Of a stretch of 64,000 nucleotides of DNA, positions 49,679 to 58,264 are shown in pieces. This DNA is from AP-15 sp035538335 (GTDB taxonomy: Bacteria; Pseudomonadota; Alphaproteobacteria; ATCC43930; CGMCC-115725). Made by a program: the position numbers and the translations under genes. The stretch is from the NCBI GenBank assembly GCA_035538335.1, contig DATLKN010000061.1, positions 1 through 64,000 of the forward strand, read 5' to 3'. Position 1 is the first letter of the stretch. Every line of letters begins with the position of its first letter. The notes beneath the pieces are model-generated. The model worked only from the letters and a program-made list of their open reading frames with translations. It had not been told where the DNA came from and made no database searches.

Positions 49679-50574
49679 TCCACCCTCTTCGCTTCGCGCA
49701 CGGCTATCGCGTTCTCGCGCTCGACGAGCAGGCGGGCGCGCTCGACGACGGGCACGTCGATCATCTTGCCGTCGACGGTGACGGCGCCGACGCCGCGCGC
49801 CAGCGCCTCGTCATAGGCGGCCAGCACCCGGCGGGCGTGGTCGAGCTCCGCCGCGCCGGGCCGGAATTCCTGATTGAGGATCGCGACCTGGCTCGGATGG
49901 ATGACCGAGGCACCGACGAAGCCGAGGCGGCGCGAGCGGCGCACCGTTTCGCGGAAGGCGTCGAGATCGCGGAAATCGGCGACCGTGCCGACAAAGCCGA
50001 GCGGCATGATGCCGGCGGCGCGCGCGGCGAAGACGCAGAGCTGCTTCGGCATGAAGAGGGCTTCCGCCTCCGGCAGCATGCCGGCCGAGAGCGCGAAATC
50101 CTCGGCCCCGACATTGAGCCCGACGAGGCGCGGATGGGAGCGCGCGATCTCGGCGATGCGGAAGATCGCCGCCGCGCTCTCGACCATCGCGATGAGCCGC
50201 GTCGCGCCGACGCTCATGCCTTTCTCGGTCTCGACCTCGTCGAGGATTTCGGCCAAGAGCCGCACATGCTCGGCGCTCTCGGTCTTCGGCAGCGCCAAGG
50301 CCGCGACCCCCGGCCCGACCGCCGCCTCGATGTCGCGCACCGCCATGCGCAAGGGCCGGTTGATGCGCACGACGACGTCGGCCCCGCCTTTCGAGACGAG
50401 CGCGGCGGCCTCGTGCACGAGGGTGCGGGCGCGCTGCTTTTCCGAAGCGGCGACGCTGTCCTCGAGGTCAAGGATGATCGCGTCGACCCCGCGCCGCGCC
50501 GCGCCTTCGACGAAACGGCGCTCGGTCACCGGCACGAAGAGCAGCGAGCGCCAGACCGGTGGCGCGGCATTCAT
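49675..50574 (-). CDS. CitE-like HpcH/HpaI family CoA-ester lyase
   Basis: A 299-aa member of the citrate-lyase beta/malyl-CoA lyase family, which cleaves or forms C-C bonds of CoA esters with Mg2+. Visible are RSLLFVPVTERRFVEGAARRG, the DLEDSVAASEK metal site, VRINRP, ALPKTESAEH, the metal Glu/Asp segment MVESAAAIFRI and GLNVGAEDFALS, and GASVIHPSQV. It overlaps the CoA-transferase stop (ATGA) and the hydrolase start. The typical reaction would be cleavage of a malyl-CoA or citramalyl-CoA type ester. Confidence 0.9.
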   Translation of the reverse strand: MNAAPPVWRSLLFVPVTERRFVEGAARRGVDAIILDLEDSVAASEKQRARTLVHEAAALVSKGGADVVVRINRPLRMAVRDIEAAVGPGVAALALPKTESAEHVRLLAEILDEVETEKGMSVGATRLIAMVESAAAIFRIAEIARSHPRLVGLNVGAEDFALSAGMLPEAEALFMPKQLCVFAARAAGIMPLGFVGTVADFRDLDAFRETVRRSRRLGFVGASVIHPSQVAILNQEFRPGAAELDHARRVLAAYDEALARGVGAVTVDGKMIDVPVVERARLLVERENAIAVREAKRVE

Positions 50575-51809
50575 CGGCTCGCCTCCCGGTCGAGGCCGAG
50601 AACGCCTTCGCGCTCCAGGCCTTCGAGGGCGGCGCGGTCGAGGCCGAGGCGGGCCAATATCTCGGCCGTGTGCTCGCCGAGGCGCGGCGCCGGGCGGCGC
50701 AAACGGCCGGGCGTCGCGGAGAGCCGCGGGATGACGTTGTGCATCGGGATCTGCCCCATCGCCTCGTCCGGCACATCGACGAGGATCTCGCGCGCCCGCA
50801 CGTGGCTGTCGGCGATGAACTGGTCGATGTCGTAGACCGGCGCGGCGGTGACCTCGGCCGCCTCGAAGGCGGCCATGTTCTCCTCGAGCGTCCGCGCGGC
50901 GATGAATTCGACGATCGGCGCCTCGCATAGGGCGGCGTTCCGCACGCGGTCCGAATTCGTGCGAAAGCGCGGGTCCGCGATCATGTCGTCCCGGCCGATC
51001 GCGCGGAAGAGCCGCTCCGACATCGCCTGGATCGAGGCGGAGATGCCGATATAGCGCCCGTCCTTGGTGCGGAAGACGTTTCGGGGCGAGGTCGTCTCAG
51101 AGCGGCTGCCGGTGCGCTCGCGAACTTCGCCCGAGAGGCGAAAGGCCGCCGCCTCGGTGGCGATGAACGAGAAGAGCGGGTCGAGCAGCGGCAGGTCGAT
51201 GATCTGGCCGCGGCCGCTCTTCTCGGCTTCGCGCAGCGCCACCATTGTCGCGAAGGCGCCGTAGAGCCCGGCCACCATGTCGGCGAGCGCGGTCGGCGGC
51301 AACACCGGCTCGCGGTCGGCGAAACCGGTGCGCGCGGCATAGCCCGACATGCTCTCGACGAGGGTGCCGAAGCCCGGCCGGTCGCGGTAGGGGCCGTCCT
51401 GGCCCCAGCCGGAGACGCGCACCAGGACGAGGCGGGGGTTGTCGCGAAAGAGGCGCTCGGGGTCGAGCCCCATCGCCTCGAGCGTGCCGGGGCGGAAATT
51501 CTCGATCAGCACATGCGATTTCGCGATCAGCTCGCGCAGCAATTCGCGGCCGCGCGCGGCGCGCAGGTTGAGGGCGAGGCTCTTCTTGTTGCGCGAATAG
51601 AGCTTCCAATGAAGACTGACGCCAGCCGTCTGCCAGGCGCGCAGCGGGTCGCCTTTTTTCAGGTCCTCGACCTTGACCACCTCGGCGCCGAAATCGGCGA
51701 GCTGCAGGCTCACCATGTTGCCCGAGACGAGACGCGACAGATCGATGACGGCGACGCCGTCGAGCGGGCAGGCGGCCTCGGGATCGAAGGATTTGCGGGG
51801 CAGGCTCAT
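50571..51809 (-). CDS. Type III CoA-transferase (CaiB/BaiF family)
   Basis: A 412-aa family III CoA-transferase that moves CoA between carboxylic acids. It opens with GVAVIDLSRLVSGNMVSLQLADFGAEVVKVE, with the family-typical Arg and a downstream catalytic Asp in the DGPYRDRPGFG region. LVLVRVSGWGQDGPYRDRPG and YAARTGF are characteristic. It is the first gene of the operon with the CitE-like lyase and the hydrolase. Together they would activate an acid to its CoA ester, then cleave it. Confidence 0.92.
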   Translation of the reverse strand: MSLPRKSFDPEAACPLDGVAVIDLSRLVSGNMVSLQLADFGAEVVKVEDLKKGDPLRAWQTAGVSLHWKLYSRNKKSLALNLRAARGRELLRELIAKSHVLIENFRPGTLEAMGLDPERLFRDNPRLVLVRVSGWGQDGPYRDRPGFGTLVESMSGYAARTGFADREPVLPPTALADMVAGLYGAFATMVALREAEKSGRGQIIDLPLLDPLFSFIATEAAAFRLSGEVRERTGSRSETTSPRNVFRTKDGRYIGISASIQAMSERLFRAIGRDDMIADPRFRTNSDRVRNAALCEAPIVEFIAARTLEENMAAFEAAEVTAAPVYDIDQFIADSHVRAREILVDVPDEAMGQIPMHNVIPRLSATPGRLRRPAPRLGEHTAEILARLGLDRAALEGLEREGVLGLDREASR

Positions 51810-51869
51810 CGGCGGCGGCGTCCGGCTCGGGGAAGACGGCGCAAGCTTATCGCCGGGCGAGGCGGCCTG

Positions 51870-52754
51870 TCACGCGATGCCGGGGACGAGGAACGGGTTG
51901 GGGTAGGCGCGGCGCCAGCCGGAATCGGCCATCAGCACGTCGAGCGCGAGGCTGCCGAGATCGTCCGCCATCGGCTCGGCGGCGGCATCCTTCTCGGCAT
52001 AGAGGATCTTCGTATAGGCGTTGCATTCGGGGCAGGCTTCCGCCTTCGCCGGCCCGTCCGCGCCGGCGAGCGCGTGATAGCCGATGCCCTTCGTGTTGCC
52101 GCAGGCGGTGCATTTGATGCGCGTGTGCCGCCACTCGGCGGCGCACAGCGAGCAGGCGAGATAGCGCAGCCCCTGCCGCTCGCCGGCGGCGCAGACGAGG
52201 CTGGCGACCGGCAGGCCGCGGCAGACCGGGCAGAGGAGCACCTCCGCTTCGGCGGCGCCGGCCGCGGCAAAGCCGCCCGCCGCCTGCGTGAACGCCGCCT
52301 GCAAGGCGGCGACGAGAAAGACCGCTTCGGCGCCCTCCTCGGCGGCGATTTGGCGGTCGAGGACGCGCGCCGCGAAATGCGCGCGCGCCTCTTCGCCGCG
52401 CCCGAGAAGGGACCGCAGCGCGGCTGCAGCGGGCGCCGGCAATGCCGCAGCATCGAGGTTTTCCGCGATTGCCGCGAGTGCCTCGCGCCAGGCCGGGCCG
52501 GCGAGCATCGCGCCGCGTTCGAGGGGCGGCCGCGCCGGCGCAAGGCGGGCGGCGGCCGCCGCCTGCGCCCGGGCGATCGCCGCCATGAAGCCGACGAACG
52601 GCGCGAACGCATTGCCGGCGGCGAGCGCGGCAAGGCGCTCGGCGCGGCGGGGAAACAGCGTCGCCGGATCGGGCAGTACGAGAAAGGGCGCCGGCGCGAC
52701 GCCGCCGATCTCGCTCGGATCGGCGACGATGCGCGGCACGGAACCTATCGCCAT
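51870..52754 (-). CDS. fdhE: Formate dehydrogenase accessory protein
   Basis: A 294-aa FdhE, needed for maturation of respiratory formate dehydrogenase. The C-terminal part holds the family's CxxC zinc/iron pairs: CPVCRG, CSLC, CTACGN and CPEC. It ends with LGSLALDVLMADSGW. It lies 126 bp downstream of fdnI in the same direction, with repeat copy D in between. This order (GHI-E) matches other fdh operons. Confidence 0.92.
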   Translation of the reverse strand: MAIGSVPRIVADPSEIGGVAPAPFLVLPDPATLFPRRAERLAALAAGNAFAPFVGFMAAIARAQAAAAARLAPARPPLERGAMLAGPAWREALAAIAENLDAAALPAPAAAALRSLLGRGEEARAHFAARVLDRQIAAEEGAEAVFLVAALQAAFTQAAGGFAAAGAAEAEVLLCPVCRGLPVASLVCAAGERQGLRYLACSLCAAEWRHTRIKCTACGNTKGIGYHALAGADGPAKAEACPECNAYTKILYAEKDAAAEPMADDLGSLALDVLMADSGWRRAYPNPFLVPGIA

Positions 52755-52793
52755 GGTCTAGCCGCTAGAATTGGCCGCGCTACGCCCGCGCGG

Positions 52794-52869
52794 GATTGCT
52801 TCGCTGCGCTCGCAATGACGACGACAGGGTAGCATGTCATTGCGAGGAGCAAGGCGACGAAGCAATCTG
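52794..52869. repeat. Dispersed palindromic repeat, inverted pair (copy D)
   Basis: Opposed arms at 52794-52819 and 52836-52869, inserted inside the formate dehydrogenase operon between fdnI and fdhE. The stem may lower or stabilise expression of fdhE relative to fdnGHI. Confidence 0.85.
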
Positions 52870-52880
52870 GAAACGCTGGA

Positions 52881-53504
52881 CTACTTCGTCTCTTTCGACG
52901 CGAGTTCGTCGAACCATTTCTTGTGGTGCTTGCGGGCCCAGCCGGCGCTGACGCGCCCGTCGGTCATCGAGCGCATCGTGCCGCGCACCCAGATCGCGGC
53001 ATAGACGTGCATGATCAGGAAGAGGATCGCGAGCCAGGCGGAAATCGCGTGCACATCGGCGGCGATGCGCCGGGTGCGCATCGAGAAATCGCTGCCGAAA
53101 TAGGCGTCCCATAGGGCGATGCCGCTGATGAACAACAAGACGACCCACAAGGTCATCGCCCAGAAGACGAGTTTTTCGCCGGCGTTGTAGCGGCCCGCCG
53201 GGGGCTCTTCCGCGTGCCGCTTGCCGAGCACCGCACCGACACGCCCGAGCCACTGCGAATCTTCGCTCTTCCACACGTTGTCGGCGACGAAGCGCAGGAA
53301 GAGCAGCACGAAGCTCGCCGTCAGCAAGACGCCGAGCCAGGGATGCAGGATGCGGTTCCAGGTGCCGCCGCCGAAGAGGCCGCTCAAGAAGGCCAAAGCC
53401 GGATGGAAAAACGCGAGGCCGCTCAGCATCAACAGAACCATCAAGAGCGCGGTCAGGCCGTGGATGAAGCGCTGCCAGCGCGTATGCCGCTCGACATAGA
53501 TCAT
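52881..53504 (-). CDS. fdnI: Formate dehydrogenase cytochrome b556 (gamma) subunit
   Basis: The 207-aa membrane subunit that carries two b hemes and reduces quinone. Four predicted helices include LTALLMVLLMLSGLAFF and WAMTLWVVLLFISGIALW. Candidate heme histidines are in QRFIHGLT, the HPWLG segment and AISAWLAI/LIMHVYAAIW. It starts by a 4-bp overlap with fdnH. Together with FdnG and FdnH it forms the periplasm-facing respiratory complex. Confidence 0.94.
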   Translation of the reverse strand: MIYVERHTRWQRFIHGLTALLMVLLMLSGLAFFHPALAFLSGLFGGGTWNRILHPWLGVLLTASFVLLFLRFVADNVWKSEDSQWLGRVGAVLGKRHAEEPPAGRYNAGEKLVFWAMTLWVVLLFISGIALWDAYFGSDFSMRTRRIAADVHAISAWLAILFLIMHVYAAIWVRGTMRSMTDGRVSAGWARKHHKKWFDELASKETK

Positions 53505-54415
53505 TCGGCCGCCCTCCCTTTCGGGCCGATGTCGCGCTCGGCCGCCTTCTCGTCCTCGTCGTCGATCGTGTCCGGGCCGACCGTCACGTAGTGGAAGAAG
53601 CCGGCGAGCACAGCCAGGCCCATCGTCGCGAGCGCGATCGGCTTGGCGAGGCCTTTCCAGAGATAGACGAGCGGGCTGATCTTGGGATCCTTCGGCAGCC
53701 CCTGGTACAGCTCGGGCCGGTCGGCGTGCTGCAAGACGTACATGACATGCGTGCCGCCGACGCCGGGCGGATCGTAGATCCCGGCCTCTTTGTAGCCGCG
53801 CCCTTTCAGTTCATCGACCCGGAACGAGGCGAGCTCGAGCATGTCGGGCTTGGTGCCGAAGGAGATCGCCTGCGTCGGGCAGGCCTTGGCGCAGGCCGGC
53901 TCCAGCCCGACCGCGGCGCGGTCGGAGCACAGGGAGCACTTGTAGGCCTTGCCGTCGACCTTGGAGAGGCGCGGGATGTCGAACGGGCAGCCCTTGATGC
54001 AATAGCCGCAGCCGATGCAGTTCTCGGAGATGAAATCGACGATGCCGTTGGCGTATTGCACGATGGCGCCGGGCGCGGGGCAGGCTTCGAGGCAGCCCGG
54101 CTCGGCGCAGTGCATGCAGCCGTCCTTGCGGATCAGCCATTCGAGCTTGCCGTTCTCCTCGAACTCGGCAAACCGCATCAAGGTCCAGCTGTCGGCGGAG
54201 AGGTCGGGCGGGTTCTGGTAGGAACCCTCGTTGGTGCCGATCTCGTCGCGCAGATCGTTCCATTCCATGCACGCCGCCTGGCAGGCCTTGCAGCCGATGC
54301 AGCGGCCGACGTCGATCAGTTTCGCAACCTCCACCGCCTGGCCGCCGCGCACGTCGGGGGTCGGGAAGCTGGTCGCCGAGCGGGCCTTGATGTCGAGGGA
54401 TTGCAGCGATGCCAT
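53501..54415 (-). CDS. fdnH: Formate dehydrogenase iron-sulfur (beta) subunit
   Basis: A 304-aa electron-transfer subunit with four [4Fe-4S] clusters. The cysteine groups are CIGCKACQAAC, CMHCAEPGCLEAC, CIGCGYCIKGC and CSLCSDR...CAKAC. A C-terminal membrane helix (KPIALATMGLAVLAGFF) anchors it. It passes electrons from FdnG to FdnI. It starts 15 bp after the fdnG stop. Confidence 0.96.
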   Translation of the reverse strand: MASLQSLDIKARSATSFPTPDVRGGQAVEVAKLIDVGRCIGCKACQAACMEWNDLRDEIGTNEGSYQNPPDLSADSWTLMRFAEFEENGKLEWLIRKDGCMHCAEPGCLEACPAPGAIVQYANGIVDFISENCIGCGYCIKGCPFDIPRLSKVDGKAYKCSLCSDRAAVGLEPACAKACPTQAISFGTKPDMLELASFRVDELKGRGYKEAGIYDPPGVGGTHVMYVLQHADRPELYQGLPKDPKISPLVYLWKGLAKPIALATMGLAVLAGFFHYVTVGPDTIDDEDEKAAERDIGPKGRAAE

Positions 54416-54430
54416 GGTGCCTGCCCTCCC

Positions 54431-57400
54431 TTACGCCGTCGCCGGCGGCGAGGTTTTTTCGATGTCGACGAGAAACGCCTTGAACTCGGGCGTCTCGGCG
54501 TTGGCGTCGCCGACATAGGGCGTCAGCACATTGCTCGGATAGCCCTTCTTCGTGAGGCCGGTGAAGCCCCAGTGGAAGGGCAGGCCGACGACCTCGATCG
54601 TCTTGCCGTCGACGGCGAGCGGCTTCAGCCGCTTTGTCACCACTGCGACCGCCCTGATCTGGCCGCGGTTGCTGCGCACCTTGACCCAGTCGCCGGCAGC
54701 GATCCCCTTCTTCTTCGCCAGCTCCTCGCTCAATTCGACGAATTGCTGCGGCTGCAGGATCGCGTTGATGCGCGTGTGCTTCGACCAGAAATGGAACAGC
54801 TCGGTCACGCGATAGGTCGTCGCGACATAGGGGAAGTCCGAGGGCTTGCCGAAGACTGCGAGGTCGCTCTTGAAGACGCGCGCCGCCGGGTTCGGGCCGA
54901 CCTTCGGGTGCAGCGGGTTGGCAACCGGCGATTCGAACGGCTCGTAATGCTCGGGGAACGGCCCGTCCTTCAGGAAGGCGCGGGTGAAGAGCCGGGCCGA
55001 GCCTTCCGGCAGCATGATGAACGGCCCCATGCCGAGCTTGGGGTTCGAGGGCGGCGGGAAATCGGGCACGTCGAACCCGCCCCAGGCGCTGCCGGTCCAT
55101 TTGATCAGCGTGCGCTTCGGATCCCACGGCTTGCCGTCGGGGCCGCAGGAGGCGCGGTTGTAGAGGATGCGGCGGTTGGCCGGCCACGACCACGCCCAAT
55201 TCGGCACCAGCCCCAAGCCGCTCGGGTCGCTGGTGTCGCGCCGCGCCATCATGTTGCCCTTCGGCGTGAACGACCCGGAATAGATCCAGCAGCCGCAGGC
55301 CGTCTTGCCGTCGTCGCGCAGCTCGGCGAACAGGTTCAGCTGCTCGCCCTTGGTCAGCAGCTTCTTCTGCGGATCCTTCGGATCGACGACGTCCTCGACG
55401 ACGTAGCCGTTGATCTCCTTCGCCAATTCCTCGGGCGTCGGCGCGTCCGGCCGCAGATACGGCCAATGCAGGTTGACGATCGGGTCGGGGAAGGCGCCGC
55501 CCTGCTTCTTGTAGAGCTCGCGCAGCCGCAGATGCAGCCCGGCCATGATCGCGATGTCGCTCTTCGCCTCGCCCGGCGGCTCGGCGCCCTTCCAGTGCCA
55601 TTGCAGCCAGCGCGAGGAATTGACGAGCGAGCCGTCCTCCTCGGCGAAGCAGGTCGTCGGCAGGCGGAACACCTCGGTCTTGATCTTCGCCGGATCGGCC
55701 GCGTTGAACTCGCCGTGGTCCTCCCAGAAGCTCGCGGTCTCGGTGGCGAGCGGGTCCATCACCACGAGGAATTTGAGCTTCGCCAGCGCGGTCGAGATCT
55801 TCGCCTTGTTCGGTGCCGATTGCAGCGGGTTGAAGCCTTGGCAGAGGTAGCCGTTGACCTTGCCCTCGTGCATCAGATCGTAGATGCGCAACAGATCGTA
55901 CTGGACATCGAGCTTCGGTAGATAGTCGTAGGCGAAGTCGTTGCCGGCGTTCGCCGCCTCGCCCCACATCGCCTTCTGAAAGCTGACGAAGAACTTCTTG
56001 TAGTTCTGCCAATAGCTCAGCTGGTTGGGGCGCAGCGGCTTGAAGCCGCGCGGCTTCATGTAGGTCGCGAGATCCGGCTCGTGCTCGCTCGGCAAGGTCA
56101 GGTAGCCGGGGATCAGGTTCGACAACAGGCCGAGATCGGTCAGCCCCTGGATGTTGGAATGGCCGCGCAGCGCGTTCATGCCGCCGCCCGAAACGCCGAT
56201 GTTGCCGAGCAGCAGCTGCACCATCGCCATCGTGCGGATGTTCTGCGAGCCGACCGAGTGCTGCGTCCAGCCGAGCGCGTACATGCTCGTCATCGCCTTG
56301 TCGGGAGCCGAGGTCTCGGCGATCCACGACCAGGCGGTCAGCAGCTTGTCGCGCGGCGAGCCGGTGATGCGGGCGACCATTTCCGGCGTGTAGCGCGCAT
56401 AATGCGCCTTCATCAGCTGGAAGACGCAGCGCGGGTCCTGCAGCGAGGAATCGGATTTGACCTGGCCCTTGTCATCCAGCTCGTAATCCCAGCTCGCCAT
56501 GTTGTAGGAGCGCTTGGCTTCGGCGTAGCCGGTGAACAGCCCGTCCTTGAAGCCGTAGCCTTCCTTGACGATGAAGGGCGCGTTGGTGAAGGCGCTCACA
56601 TAGGCGTGCTGGATCTTGTTACTGGACAACAAGTAGTTGACGAGCCCGCCGAGCCAGGCGATGTCGGTGCCCGGTCGGATCGGAACATACAAATCGGCGA
56701 CCGCCGCGGTGCGCGTGAAGCGCGGATCGACGACGATCAGCTTCGCCTTGCGGTGCGAGCGCGCCTCCAGCACCCACTTGAAGCCGCAGGGATGCGCCTC
56801 GGCGGAATTGCCGCCCATCACCACCGCCAGATCGGTATTGGCGATGTCCGTCCACGAATTCGTCATTGCACCGCGACCGAATGTTGGGGCCAGACTGGCC
56901 ACCGTCGGTCCGTGTCAAACTCTTGCTTGGTTATCGAAGGCCAGGATGCCGAGCGAGCGGACCGCCTTGTAGGTGATCCAGCCGGTCTCGTTCGAACTCG
57001 CCGAGGCGGCGAGAAAGCCGGTCGAGACCCAGCGGTTGACCGTCGCGCCGTCGCGGTTCTTGGCGATGAAGTTCTTGTCGCGGTCCTCCTTTAAGAGGCG
57101 CGCGATGCGGTCGAGCGCCCAATCCCACTCGACCCGCTTCCATTCCTTCGCGCCGGGGGCGCGGTATTCGGGATATTTGAGCCGCGTCGGGGCATGGATG
57201 AAATCGATCAGCGCCGCCCCTTTCGGGCACAAGGTGCCGCGGTTGACGGGGTGGTCCGGATCGCCCTCGATATGGACGATCGAGGTCGGCGCGTTTTTCG
57301 CCTTGTCGCCGAGGCCGTACATGATGACGCCGCAGGCGACCGAACAGTAGGGGCAGGTGTTGCGCGTCTCGGTCGTCCGTTCGAGCTTGAAGGCGCGCAC

Positions 57401-57511
57401 CTCGGCGACCGCCTTTTCGGGCGCGAAGCCGAGCGCCGTCAAGGTCGACAGCCCGGCGCCGAGGCCGCCCAAGCGAAACAGATCCCTGCGTGAGATAGGC
57501 ATCGCGCCCAT
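54431..57511 (-). CDS. fdnG: Respiratory formate dehydrogenase catalytic subunit, selenocysteine-containing
   Basis: The 1026-aa molybdopterin subunit that oxidises formate to CO2. The N-terminus carries a Tat signal (ISRRDLFRLGGLGAGLS). A [4Fe-4S] site follows (NTCPYCSVACG, then GTLCPKGAA). The frame is interrupted by UGA at 56917-56915 (codon 199). This is read as selenocysteine: the context NQARV-U-HGPTVASLAPTFGRG is the standard active site of FdnG/FdoG, and the frame continues without break for 823 more codons. Length agrees with E. coli FdnG (about 1015 aa). The RBS ggagga precedes ATG 57511. No selABCD gene or tRNA-Sec is in the window. Automated annotation could wrongly split it into two genes. 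Confidence 0.96.
56872..56917 (-). promoter_or_regulatory. SECIS element of fdnG
   Basis: Directly after the UGA codon on the minus strand, the mRNA can form a hairpin. The upper stem ggcca/tggcc (56900-56896 with 56892-56888) closes a short loop containing the guc/gucu bases. It sits 14 nt after the UGA, the spacing needed by bacterial SelB. Flanking bases (acggaccgacggt and accgtcgg complement) resemble the fdnG/fdhF elements of enterobacteria. Confidence 0.8.
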
Positions 57512-57666
57512 TCTTCGTCTCCTCCCTTTTGCGCGCCTGCGCGCATTGTCTTATCCGGCCGCGGCCGATGCCTGAGATTTTATCACAATTTTATCCCTTG
57601 TCGATATTCGCAGCGCCCGGATTGCGGCCGGCGAGCCGGTTGACGAGAGCCGGTTTTGCGGGAGAA

Positions 57667-58170
57667 ATGCCGGCGATGGACCGGGAGGAGCACGAGATCG
57701 CGCTGACGATCAACGGCGAGGCCGTGCGCGAACGGGTCGCGGCGCGCACGAATCTCGTCGATTTTCTGCGCGAGCGGCTCGGCCTCACCGGCAGCCATGT
57801 CGGTTGCGAGGAGGGAGTATGCGGCGCCTGCACGGTGCGCCTCGACGGGCATATCGTGCGCGGCTGCCTCGTTTTCGCCGTGCAATGCGAGGGCGCCCGC
57901 GTCGAGACCATCGAAGGCCTCTCGGACAGCGGCGAGATCGCCGACCTGCAGGAGAATTTCCGCCGCCGCAACGCGCTGCAATGCGGCTTCTGCACGCCCG
58001 GCATGCTGCTCGCGGCGCAAGAGGTGCTCGCCCGCGGCGGGGTGCCGAGCCGGGCCGAGATCCGCGCGCATTTCTCCGGCAATTACTGCCGCTGCACCGG
58101 CTATCACGCGATCGTCGACGCGGTCGAGGCGACCGCGCTGCAACGCGCCGAGAAGATGGCTAGGCAATGA
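57667..58170 (+). CDS. [2Fe-2S] subunit of a xanthine-dehydrogenase-family molybdenum hydroxylase
   Basis: A 167-aa small subunit with two [2Fe-2S] clusters. The plant-ferredoxin-type cluster is CEEGVCGACTVRLDG...C and the helical cluster is CGFCTPGM...CRCTGY. It transfers electrons from the molybdenum site of the large subunit. The start at 57667 has gggagaa immediately upstream. The large subunit follows after 94 bp containing repeat copy E. It belongs to the CoxS/isoquinoline oxidoreductase group; no CoxM-type FAD gene is present. Confidence 0.92.
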   Translation: MPAMDREEHEIALTINGEAVRERVAARTNLVDFLRERLGLTGSHVGCEEGVCGACTVRLDGHIVRGCLVFAVQCEGARVETIEGLSDSGEIADLQENFRRRNALQCGFCTPGMLLAAQEVLARGGVPSRAEIRAHFSGNYCRCTGYHAIVDAVEATALQRAEKMARQ

Positions 58171-58179
58171 ACCATGCCG

Positions 58180-58239
58180 CGTCATTGCGAGCGCAGCGAA
58201 GCAATCTCGTCGCGATTGCCGCGCCGCCTCGCAATGACG
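58180..58239. repeat. Dispersed palindromic repeat, inverted pair (copy E)
   Basis: Opposed arms at 58180-58207 and 58211-58239 with a very short spacer, filling the gap between the two molybdenum hydroxylase genes. This is the most compact of the five copies. Confidence 0.82.
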
Positions 58240-58264
58240 ATGTCCATGGCGCGGTGATCCCGCA

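Noticed and set aside
56915..57511. Separate 198-aa molybdopterin oxidoreductase fragment
   Set aside because: The stop is the selenocysteine UGA of fdnG; frame, context and SECIS show one gene.
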